Part shown: positions 44,601 to 56,600 of the stretch, in pieces
How the letters are laid out: every line of letters starts with the position of its first letter
How positions within the stretch are numbered: the first letter of the stretch is position 1
Source of the DNA: Amphibalanus amphitrite
Taxonomy: Eukaryota; Arthropoda; Thecostraca; Balanomorpha; Balanidae
Assembly: GCF_019059575.1 (NCBI RefSeq)
Contig: NW_024881532.1
Span: forward strand, 1,550,001-1,614,000
Direction of reading: 5' to 3'
Length of the DNA: 64,000 nt
Notes under the pieces: model-generated
Told to the model about the DNA's origin: nothing
Databases searched by the model: none
What the model saw: only the letters and a program-made list of their open reading frames with translations
Program-made: the position numbers and the translations under genes

Positions 44601-47600
44601 ACCAATCAGCTTATCTGACACAATCCGAGTCTGTCTTCTGAACGCTGATTGGCTTGAGTGTGACGTCATCGCTATGCCATCATACAGTAGGTGCCGTAGA
44701 GAGTATCAACATAGTACCAATATGTTAAATAGTTTTAAATACTTTTTCGCGAATTATGCACTTCTGGCACCAGTTTTAAAAAGAAAATGAAAAATAATAA
44801 TGTCAAAATGAAAAACAACGATATCTTCATATTTCACGAAGGTGGCCCTTTTCCTTTAAACGATTGAACAAGACAAGTAGACCCCTATTAAAGCAACGCT
44901 AAAATATGCCAGGGAAATAGTAGAGGATAACGGCATAAAATGATTAAATCGCTAATAAACAGAAACATCTCTTTAACGTCTCGTCAAACAGCTAACGATA
45001 AAAATTCTACCCGCTGCGATTCGATATATAATTTGTCTATTGTCGCAGTTCAGCGCAAAGCCCTGTATTATCGCGGCAAGATGAAACGGTCACTCGCCGA
45101 AGCGCCGAAGCAACTACGGTTGTGCTGGCAGAACCAGGGAGCGACTGTCTGGACCGGCGGAGACGACACTACACCAATATAATACGCAAACCCAAGAAAT
45201 GAAATTATCGTGCCTTATTTGCCTAAATGAAAAACACTGCCACCAGCTTATCTGATTCCGCTTATACGAGTAACTATTTGGGGCTGTTTGTCGAGGCAGT
45301 TAACACTACCACAGATCTGGTGGAAGATATAACGCTCTTCAAACTCAAAGATAAAGCGATCCATGGTTCATGTCCGCCAGCTTCAACCAAATCAAATTCA
45401 AATAAACTCAACTCGGCGCTGAGAGAAGTGTTCCAGAAGTTGAACGGCAGAACAAACCACTGGATTGAGATCCAGATGAAGATCATATACACAACTGTGG
45501 GTCCAAATAGCCTGAGGACTCGATCGTGATGACCATAATTTAACTGTAATTTCCAATTTAGTCGGAAAATTGACGCCTTAAAATAAGTGATATAAGCGAC
45601 AGACATTTGAGAACCATTATTCTAAGATAGACGCGCTGGCTGGGAAGCGGACAAATCGTCGATACCAAAAGATCGTACTCACTGGAAATAGACTACTTGT
45701 CGTCGGCCGTCAGACTTTCCGCCATGCTGACGGGAGGGAAGGTATATACAGCCCAGCCTCACCTCTAGACAGACATCCTCCAGGCTCGCCGCGCCCACCA
45801 CCGCGTCGTTCGCGATCACATCGAGGAAGTGCTGCTCGTCGGCGGCGGTGGCGGCGGCGGTGCGGCGCGCCGGCGACGGCGGCGTCTCAGCCCGCCACCC
45901 GTCCGCCTCCGGTCGCGGCTTGATGATGGAGCGGTCGGCACGGCCGTCGGTCCGCTCCGAAGGCTCGCGCACTTGCCGGTACTTGTCACGACCGACGATC
46001 TCCGGGTCCCGGAAGGAGAGCTTCTTGCGCGGCCGCTGCCGCTCGCCGGCGGGCTTAGCGACCTCCGGCTCGGGGACCATGTTGAGCGTCATGCCGTCTC
46101 CGATGACGGTCCGGCTGGCTGTCTCCAGCATAGGGGGCACGCCGGAGGCGGCGGCGGCGGCGGCGCTCGGCGGTGGCACCACGTCACTGCTCGCGCGCGG
46201 CGACACACCGTGCGGACATGGCCGAGACGCACCCGCTGCGGCCGGCCGTCCGCCGACGCCTACCGCCGCGCCGCACCGCCAACAGGTGGCGGCGGCGGCA
46301 GCTGGAGCTCCGCCAGCCAGCCGCGTCACGGTCAGAGGCCCGCCGACGCTGCCGCTCGCGCCGGACGCCATCGCCCAACGCTCTGTCGTCAATTCGAGAC
46401 TGGATGACGTCTGGACTTAATGTGGCATTTCATTATTCTTGAATTTGTAAGTACGATTCCGCAAATGTTTTTCCGATATTTTAGCTTTCACTGTGTTAAG
46501 CCGGAGCTTCAGACACGAACTGCATTTTCAGGTCAGGTCAGGCCAGGTCACTGACTCACGACGCCATAAGTGAGCCTCTGCACCGTCAACTTCGCCACAC
46601 TCTCAGTGGCAGGTAGGGAGATGAACTTACAAGATTTAGCAGCAATCCCAGCCCTCATAAGCAGTACATCTGATTTTCCATTACTGTCGCCTGAAGTCAG
46701 GTCAGCTACGTGACCTCACCATCTCATTCTCTTACACAGTTTTGCTCACCATTAAGGTATTTCAATAAAAACCGAGCCACTTCCTCTGGCTCCTTGACCG
46801 TACTTCAAAGGCCACCAGTTGATCTAAGACCTTAGACTCGAGTATCGGTCGCTCCGTCTCGTATAGCGGCGCACACACTGACTTTTCCGCCTGGTTCTAG
46901 CTAAATTCCAAGGGACGAAGGAAGGTCAACCTCCCACGGCCGTGGCTTGGGAAGAAAACCGATACCGATAGGTCCCGCGAGGGTACCGCGATAGGTATGT
47001 ACCGATAGGGAAATGTGAGGACATGTAAGCGAGCTTTGAAATAATATAATATGATACTGAGTGGAGCTTTTCCAGTGACGTTGGTGGGGCAAAGAGTCGT
47101 CAAAACCACAATGCCCGACTCAGTTTGTCAACTTGAATAACCCGCGCCCTGCTGGGGGGGGGGGGGGGTGTTTGAACACCCCCCCTTGTGGTTTTTCGCG
47201 AATATCTCAAAAACGGCGGCGCGGAGCGCCGCCGTTTTTGGTACACCTTATCATACATCAATTCTACACATGTTGTGAAAATGTCAGACCAAGGTCATTC
47301 AAGGTCAGGTCACCAGGTCACTTGAAGTGACCTCACCTCATAAAAAGTTTCGATGTCTGTCATAGCTACACCGAGTGACCGATTGCTTTGAAACTTTCAG
47401 CGATTGCTAAGAGCAATAGCATGTACAAAATGTATATCTCAGAATTTTGATATCGATGACCTAAGGTCAGGTCAATTTTGCGACCTCCCCATTATAAGTC
47501 AATGGGAGAAAACTGAAATGCGCCTCTTTTGGACGAAAGACATTATAAACACTCCCAAACACTGAATTACAAGTGGTTTAGACACACTGAACATGAAAAT

Positions 47601-50600
47601 GGTGTCCGTGACCCCTGTTTATGCCCTGAGGTCATCTTAGGTCACGAATGGTATCTAACAGTTTTTCGCAAATAACTTTTGATAGAAGCATGCTAGAGCG
47701 ATGAAAACGCCTTAGATGTGTTCAGCTCGACGATACGGATCGACTGATATGCAACATGACCCTTTCCGGTCAGGTCATGACCTTGACCTGAGGTCAAATT
47801 TTCAAGTTGACCTTTCAAGGTCAAGTTATAGTTCATTCGATGCGTCTTGACGAGAGGAACACGATGCCGGTAAAAGTAAGCTCGTACAAGGCTTGGGTCA
47901 AAAGTTATTGCAAAAAAACTGTTTCCAAAAAAATCGGCTATTTTTGCAGTTTTTGCCCCCTGCAGGCAAAACCGTTGACGTTAGGTCAAATCTGAGAAAA
48001 TTACTCAGAAAGGGCGTTAATAGGGCTATCGAATGCGCTTTTCTGCGGCGCTGTAGCTCTATTGGTTCCCGAGTTATGCGTTGGCTTCTTGGAAATTGTC
48101 GACATTCGACCTGGAAATCGGCGAAATTTTGCCTTCAATGACCTCTGGTGACCTGACCTTTGACCTGACCAAAAAATTGACCGAAGTGATTTCCTCATTA
48201 TTTTTGACGCTCTTTCGAACGCCGCCTTCCGCGTATCGCTACGTGGCCCAGGAGCCGAGTTAGAAGGGAGGGGGGTGTTCAAACACCCCCCCCCAGCAGG
48301 GCGTGGAAATCCAGGACCCCCAGCCGGGCGCGGGATAAAATGCTAAACTAATTGGTGGGGCAAAGATTCGTCAAACCCACAATGTCCGACTCTGTTTGTC
48401 AACTCGAATAAAGTGCTAAAATAAAGAAAAACCTATTATCACAGAGATAATATTTTGCATTACACTGACATTCCAAAGCTCGTCAATGCGAAAATACAAA
48501 GTCCTACAGGGTCTTTCATAATGAATGTTACTTTTGAACATTTAGTTAGGAGCTCTTAATTTATCACTTCCGCGTGAATTTTATATGCGTATTGTTGCAA
48601 ATTGATTAGGGTTTTGTCCCATAAAATAGAAAATTCACAACGCCAATTTTCCTTCACGGAAAAGCAGAGTATGTCGACACCACTAAAACGCATTACGGAT
48701 TACGGTCGACGGACAAGTCTTCATCCATTGGCTCTCCCCTGGGTCAACACGGAACGGGGTGGCTTACCTCAGGCTGCTCAAGGAATGCTTCTGCCTCAGG
48801 TCAGGGAAAAGGTTCAAAGAGACGGCCTGTGGTTCCAGCAGGATGGCGCCACAGTGCACACCACGGCAGCTGTTGCGCCAGTGGCTGATCGAGAATTTCG
48901 AAGGGCGCGTTATCAGCCGCCTCACCGACCGACCATGGCCACCACGGAGTCCTGACCTCTCCCCGCTGGACTACTGGTTTTGGGGAGTCGCATTGGCAGA
49001 TCTGAGACAAAAAACTCCTGCAGCCATCCACTGCGAACCACAGTGGAGAGGTTTGCTGGAAGCCTGGACCCAGACGTTGCGAGGCGCGGGGCGCGACACC
49101 TTCGTCAGAGGGCCGAAACCTGTGCCTTAATTAAGGGCGATACAGTGGAAAATTCCTGAGGAGCATTAAAATGAAAGTTGTGTGTGCAAAAACGCTAATG
49201 TGTTTCTGTTTCATGTGATGGTACATATTACATGAGGAATATATATGTCCTGAGAAATAGCTCTTTCAAAAGTAACATTCATTATGAAAGACCCTGAATT
49301 ACGTGTGTAGTTACGTGTGTGAATTACGTGTGTGTGTAGAAACGAGCTAAAGTTGGTGGAGCAAAATGCTTATTGGTGGGACAAAATTGCAAGCTGGTGG
49401 GTCAGCCGCCCCACCAACTGTATAGGATGCTCCACCCGGCACCCCTGTTATATGCATTTTTACGTAGTTCTATTTGTTCACGAGTAAGGTATTCTACCGA
49501 TTCTTTTGTCAAAACTTAAGCAAATATTTAATAGGAAAATTTGACCTTCAAAGACCGTAGCACATTATATAAAATTACTGTATTTTTTCTAAATAATTTC
49601 CACAATTTCTTAACTTCTTCACTGCTTGTTGTTACGCGGCCTAGGAGTCGAGCTCAACTCTTCAGAGAACGGAAAACTCAGGCATATAAATGAAAGTATA
49701 TCACTGTTATGTTTTACGTTTTAAAATCCCAGGGCGTCAGTTCACCAGAATAGTACGGGCGGCGATAGTACTTGCACAAGCGCCAACTCCTTGTCTATTC
49801 TGAGTCACCCCGTATCTCGGCGCTCATATTTATATATCCTGGTCGTCTGATATGAGTAATCCGCACGTGAGCCGAGCGGGAGCAGCTGCTCGTCGGTCCG
49901 GCAGGAGGGGCGCCGACACGACAATCCCGCCCCGTCGGCGGCGGTGTTTCGCTGCCTGCCAAAGGCGGAGCTGGCGCCGCAGCACACACCTGGATCGCAC
50001 CGCCGCGCCGGCCGCCAACCCCAGCAACCAGCGATTCCGGGTTTAGCCGTCGCTGGTAAAAATACAGGCGCTCCGTACCGACCGGTCTCACACAGGTCTC
50101 CGTCGGTGCTCACCGAAAAATGCTCTTTGTGCTGGGGCAGGCCTTCGATCAGCAAGGCCTTTGTTATGCGTCTTGTATCTTATTATAAGGATAAGTATAT
50201 ATTCTGGCACCAGGGTTTTCAAATATCACCTTTTGCTGGCGCTGTCAAGTCGTGGTTTGCTGAATAAGTGAACGACAGATAAGATGCATCGAAATTATTA
50301 CAACTTCCGAGTACTTCATACGGGATTCGCGCCAGGTGCGACATTCGCTGGAATGTTTGATGTTTCATTGGCCGTAAGTATTGGTCCCTGTTTTGTTGTT
50401 GCAATTGCCCTATATCAAAGAATTTAATATGACAATATTAAAAGAAAGCATTACGTGTAATACTTCAAGCAACATTTATATAAACATCAACCTAACGATT
50501 CACGTGAGCTCAGAGCCCGTAGCAAACCGTTGACGCTACCATTTGCTTTGTCGCTCGATCACGCCAGGGTCCTCTGTCAAAATAATCGTCTCAGTCCAAG

Positions 50601-53600
50601 CCCGGCGGCCGATCGTCCCCAGTGACCCCAGGGATCGGTAGCGCCGGCGGCTCGATAGCGCGGCTGTCTCCACTGACACCTCTCGTCACAACTAGGGCGG
50701 ACAGAACTGTGCTCTGTTGCACGGCGTCTCTGCAGCAGGCAGCGTCTGCCAGGAGACGGCGGGCGCCGACACCACCGGGCAGCGGCTTAGCTCGCCCGTC
50801 CAAGGCCCCTCCGCAGAGAACGGCCAAAAGGTCAAGGTTCATCCTCTGGGTGTCTCCCAGCTTTTGAGATACGGCGCTCCAAACCCTACGAACGCATAGG
50901 CTAAATATGCGCGGCACAGGCCTCAAAGTTCACAGGCAAACTATTCAAGAAAAATGTAACATCTTCAGTATTCGCCTCTGACACCACTGGTAAAAACTTT
51001 GAACCAGCTCGAGGCCCCTGCGCTGAAAAAGCTATAAAGCGTCACAGCTGGCAGAGGCGGCGGCACCGCGTCCCCTCCCTGCGCCCCGCCGAGGCGGCTG
51101 GCGTCGCGTCCCCTCCCTGCGCCCCACCGGGGCGGCTGGCGTCGTGCCTGATAGCGGCACCGTCGCCAGAGCCGTCTGCCCCGGGGCGACAGCGACTCGG
51201 CGGCTGGACGGGCCCGGCCCGGCCCGGCCCGGCGGCCCTGGGCCTGGCCGAGTCCGTCCGCCGGCGCTACCGTTAGCAGCCGTGAAAAGGTGGACTGGGC
51301 TGGGCTGATATATGTATATGTAACGTGCAGGTTACAGCATTGCCACAAAGCTGGTGGCTCTAGCACTGGAGCCCGGAATGATTTGTGTCCAATAATATGC
51401 AGGACCTCTTATTCAAAAATGTTGTTGCTGCCACTCTAACTGTTAGTTTTAGCGTTATATTCATTTTTTCGTGACGCTCCATGCTCAAGTTATCTTTAGA
51501 GTTTAGATACATTTGGGCAACAATAAGGTCTAGGATAATGCTACCATTCGAGATAAAACCGCTTCACGTCGATTTCCCTTTCACTAAAAAATGGACCAAA
51601 CGGAATCGAAAACTCCTTAACACTTAGATTTTTTTCTTAGACACCGTTACTCAAAGTTTAGCTTAAATAAACAGCTGTTCAGGTAAGTATATCTTTTTGT
51701 TAAAGAAGAATTTCATATGCGATTTTATAATAATGCAATTCTGATAAGCGCATAGCGCGAATAGGTACTTTGCGATTTCTCCATACATTACCATTGCATT
51801 TAAACTCCAGGTTGCATGATAATATCGTTTGAATTCAGATCCACCCCCCCCCCCCCCTCCAAACCAAGGAGTTACCTAGCTCGAATGTTTTCGATGGACA
51901 TGCCGACGCAGACAGAGCTCGCGCTTTAACTGGCTGCATGGCTCCTGCTACTAACGAAGGCCAACCCAAACCTGTCTTACGGTATAATCCCATGATCCTT
52001 GGACCCACTCACCTTTTTAATTGTTTTGAAGACGTTGCAGCGGCACAGCTTGGACTGAATCTCTCCAGAAATGTAGCTGAATACTCGGAAATCCTGAGTG
52101 TCATGGGAGACGTAGAAAATTCTGCGAGGAGAAGAGCACACCGTAAGTCATACAATTAATTTGTGTATCGCTAAGCCAATCGACACATATTTTTTGCGTT
52201 GTTTTTCGACTTTGCTGTAGAATGTATAACATAACACTCTTATTTATTTTGAACGCAAATATGTGTTAGGACATATGAAATTGGCAATAACCCGTGGGTG
52301 AAATATATAGTTACATACTTTTTGCAATTATCTGCTTCTAAAGAATACAAGGAATAGCTAACCCACTTTGATGGAAGATAACAGAAATATGTTCGGTTCG
52401 TATATGCTTCCTCGTTTCTTGAGGTGTAGTGCATGCTCCAAGTACGGCTTCTTAGTTCTTACGCACCTAAATTATATCGCAATAGCCTGTGGTTTTGATG
52501 CATCGGAGCCATTGAACACAACACACCCACATCAGATAAGATCCCTGGTCACAAGCACTTACCTACATAAAGCAAAAACTTATAAGTCTTTTCTTTCATT
52601 CAATTAGCTGAGACCGAAACAGCTTGCGAATGAAATATTTCATCAAAAGAAAAACGTCGTACGTTACTGACATAGTGTTTTCTATTCTAGAATTCCAAGA
52701 ACCATTCAGCAAAATTAGGTATGATTTCACCAGCACAAATTATCCGTTAGTTTGTCTCGGAATATGTTCATTTGCCTGCCCCTGCTGGCAGACGTCCTGC
52801 GGTACATCCGCCGGCACTCTAAGATGCTATCGCCACAGCTGAAATGGCCGCTACGGATGCATAATTCGAGTACGAATAAGACTATGTGAGCCGTTTTCAG
52901 ATTCTTGGGGATGGCACAACAGTGTACAAACGAAGATAAAAGGAGGTTGAAGTGTTTCATGTTGTTAGATGTAGCTTAGTGTTAAGGAGAACCATAAACT
53001 TAGCGTTGGCTTTGAAGTTTGTGTGTGAATAAGCCGAAAATGGCCCATAATGGAGGTGTTTATTCCAGCTTAATATAAAATGACTGCCACGACGAGACCT
53101 TGACACTTTGATGTAGTACAATAACTGCAAGCTTCTAGCGATAGCAAGACTATTTCACTCTTGTTTAGTCGTGTCTCAAATTCAATCTTGCAGCGTGGTG
53201 TTAAGCCTATCGGCATGCAATGGTATGGTAAAACGATTAGTCTCATTCAATACATCAGAAAACTATATTCAAACATTTGCCTTAGGCATGGTGAATTAGC
53301 CAGGAGACCAAGGCGAGTAAAATAGGCTTATATTTTCCGATACCGGTAAACACTGTTTCCTTTTCATGGGAATGTTCTGTCTTTAAAAGTTTAGCAAGTA
53401 ATTAAGTCCTCTGACATTTATGTCCCGGGTATATATTAGTACCTCCTTTTATGAAAATGTACAGCGGTAAGTTAGAAGTGGGTAATAGTGTTTAAGCACT
53501 GTACGCTTCTCTTCAGCTTTACATTGTACAGCCACTAAATGCCATCAAATATTGATATATCACGGAGTGTGGCCGATCACATGGTCAAAAGTTGGCACGT

Positions 53601-56600
53601 TTTCCTCTCATGTTATCGGCAATAAATGCCATTGGCGGTACGCTAACATGGAGTTCCATACGTTCGGCCACACAAAATTAATAACACCTGAGGCATGGAG
53701 CCCTGCCGGTTTACCAGACCGCATGCTGATGACGAGGAGCCGGCCGAATGGGCAGTCCGTCACCCTGATTTGGCCCAGGCAGGCCACTCGCCGGAGTTTT
53801 GTTTATCATTCTGTCATGATCGAGTGGGTAGTGAACGCCACAACGCCACGGCGCGCCAGAGCTCGTCACTCAGAGCGTGTCACCCGCAGACAGCCGGCTC
53901 TGCCGCCACTCGCCAGACCCGTCCGACCTGTCCGGCACACGCCAGAAAGCAGACTTTGGGCCCAGAAACTGAGTGGTGTAATATGCTCAGGATGAGCCAG
54001 TTTTCCGCTTGTGGAATTAGTTTGATGCCGAGATATGTCACCGGGATATCGTGTAACGGAGGATGACAGTTTAGGAAGATCGCTCCTTTAAATAAAAGCT
54101 GATAATTTATTAAAGTGAAGCGGAGCCCATGAATAGAGAAGCACTACCAAGCAACATGACCCGTTGAACCCCACGGGCACAGCAGGGCAGTGGCTGAGAA
54201 TAGTCGCGCCACGGGCGGCCGCGTCTGTCGAGCCGAAAATAGGCCGCCCGCCCGCCGGGCAGGGCCATGTCACTCTGCAGAACGCAACCCTGAAAACGGA
54301 TGACTTGCAGCGCCGCGGCAGCTCTGCTGACGTCACGCCAGCTTTGTCTGCCAGAGCCGGGCTTTGTGGCGTTTACTCGGCTCGGCGGCTGGCCCACTGA
54401 CGGCCCAGAGGTGCCCGCTTGGCAGCCAGACCTGACCGGCTTCCACGAACGCTGTTAGAGAGCCGCGCTGCTCGCAGCCAGCCACTCTCACGGCTCCAGG
54501 CCAACCCGACAGATGGCCTTAGTCGTCAGTCAGTTAATCGTCAGTCGTCAGTCGAAAATCGTTAGTCGTCAGTCAGTCGTCAGTCATCAGTCATTCAGTC
54601 ATCCGATTTCAGTCGTCTTCAATTGTCTTCGGTCCGAAAAGAGGTCTCAACCCTTTTAAACCGCGACTAAAGCCCTTGGCCTAACATACTATCTTTTCTG
54701 CACTCCTTCTCTTGACCGATAGACGGCCTCGTTCCCAAAATATCAACTCTTTGATCCATCCGACAGATTGCCTTTGCTCTCCTAACTTTCCTGTCGTCCG
54801 ACTAAAACTATATCCAATGTCTAGCTAAACATCCACACCTCACGAGTCACAAACTATCGCTTGTCCGGTCTAGAAGTGGTCCTCAGTCGGTATGTCTCAA
54901 TCATGTTACTGGCGGTCTGCACTCTGTTTACTCTACACCATTACATCGTTCTCGCCTTGCTTTATACAAAATGTTACTGTTTTTCCGCTGTAGCTGGTTT
55001 TCGGATTTATATTTCTATATAACAGTACATAACACCTATAAATTAAGTGACAAATGAATGGTTTGTGTGGCACTGACCTGTGAATGGGGTGGTGCATGAT
55101 GAGCGGGCTGGTTTCTAGGGATGGGTGATTCCTCTGGAACGAGTCAGAACCGATATTCATGTTAGACACAAGCACACAATCACACCAGTCGAACGTTCAT
55201 AAAGATGCTCGGTAACGGTTGGAACAGTGGGTAGTGTGTAAGCCTGTAAGGTAAACACGCAGCACGCGGCTAAGAGGCGGAGCGGTGGCGCCGAGATGGT
55301 TTATATCCTCGTCGCTAGATGGCACGAGTAACTGCGCCTGAACACATACTGTGCCGCAGGACACGGACGCTGAGCGCGAGGTAGGTATATTGTGCCGCAT
55401 GACACGGGCAGTAATACCGGACCACCGGTAGGGATACGAGTGCTGCGCCGCGTGGCACTGGCACGGCAGTGAACGCGGGTATACTGTGCCGCATGGCACG
55501 GACAGTGAACACGCAGTAGGTATACATACTGTGCCGCATGGCTTGAATACCAGACATGTTTCGCCGGGAGTATCGCACTATAGGAAGACGAGTTCACTGT
55601 TCAACATTTGGCTTGAAGTAAGCAGCAGACTTTGAAATCACTCACCTTCTTTGGTACTTTCATCGTAACTTCGATCCCTGCCGAGCTGACTTTTATAGTA
55701 ACGAGTTTCTTTTTGATACCCTTGTTTTTGAACTCCAACTGTAAAGGAAAGCGGTGTTTCAATCATATCATTTTTAACAGACATAGTATCCCCTTTATAC
55801 TGTGGTATTTCCCAGCACCAGCCATAAGAAATAACCCACTGCAGCTAACAATGTCAACAACAATGACATTGATGTAACAATGCAGTAATATCAATGTCAT
55901 ATCATTAGCCTATCAGCCGCACTAGGAACTTATCTTGTTAAAGCTGCTGGAGCGTATGACAAGCATGTAGGAACGTCGCGAAACATAAGTACTCTAATGG
56001 CCTGCGCATCAGTCCTGTCACACAGCTTTGACTACCAACTCACCCTGACTTTCCGCATGGCATGTACGATATCCAGCTTACTTCTTGGTGCCGGAATGTT
56101 CAGCGAGCCAATGTACTGTCAACAAGATCACATTTAGTCATTTAGTCACACATAGTCAACTCGTGCCCTGTCATTGCCCGCCACTCTCCCTCCGATGCTG
56201 CTACGCCAGCCAGATGCTTTTTTATAGGCTTTACCAAAATAAGAATGGATATCACATCTGAGGACTGAATGAACATCTAGCCCGCTCGGCCGGGCCGGGT
56301 GATCGGGTACTCTCTTAGTTACCACCCGGACAAGGCTGCCGGCCACGAGGCAGCCGCCGCAGCGCCCACGCGGCGGTGCCCTGTGGACGGCACCGCCGCA
56401 CGCCGGTAAATATTTAGCGCCGGCCGCCTGCCTAATGGCGCGTGTGTAGCTGACAGGGCTGTTTGGGGAGGCCCCTCGGCCCTCCCTGCCCCTCCCACCG
56501 CGCAGACCACCACACAAACAGACCGTATTCGCCGATTTTGTTCCACAAGTCCCGGAGCACGATGTGATTCATTATGTCATTCATCAATTATCATGCATCC

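Noticed and set aside
45829-46442. Plus-strand frames of about 190 residues
   Set aside because: They are shadows of the minus-strand frame with the KKLSFRDPEIVG block, which has a good splice donor.
51938-52159. 73-residue plus-strand frame starting MAPATNEGQ
   Set aside because: The opposite strand encodes a clear NOS1AP PTB exon (52121-52013) with splice sites on both sides.
55349-55545. CRISPR-like array of a 16-bp word at 40-53-base spacing
   Set aside because: The sequence is animal DNA, the spacers are similar to each other and the repeats are irregular; it is an ordinary tandem repeat.
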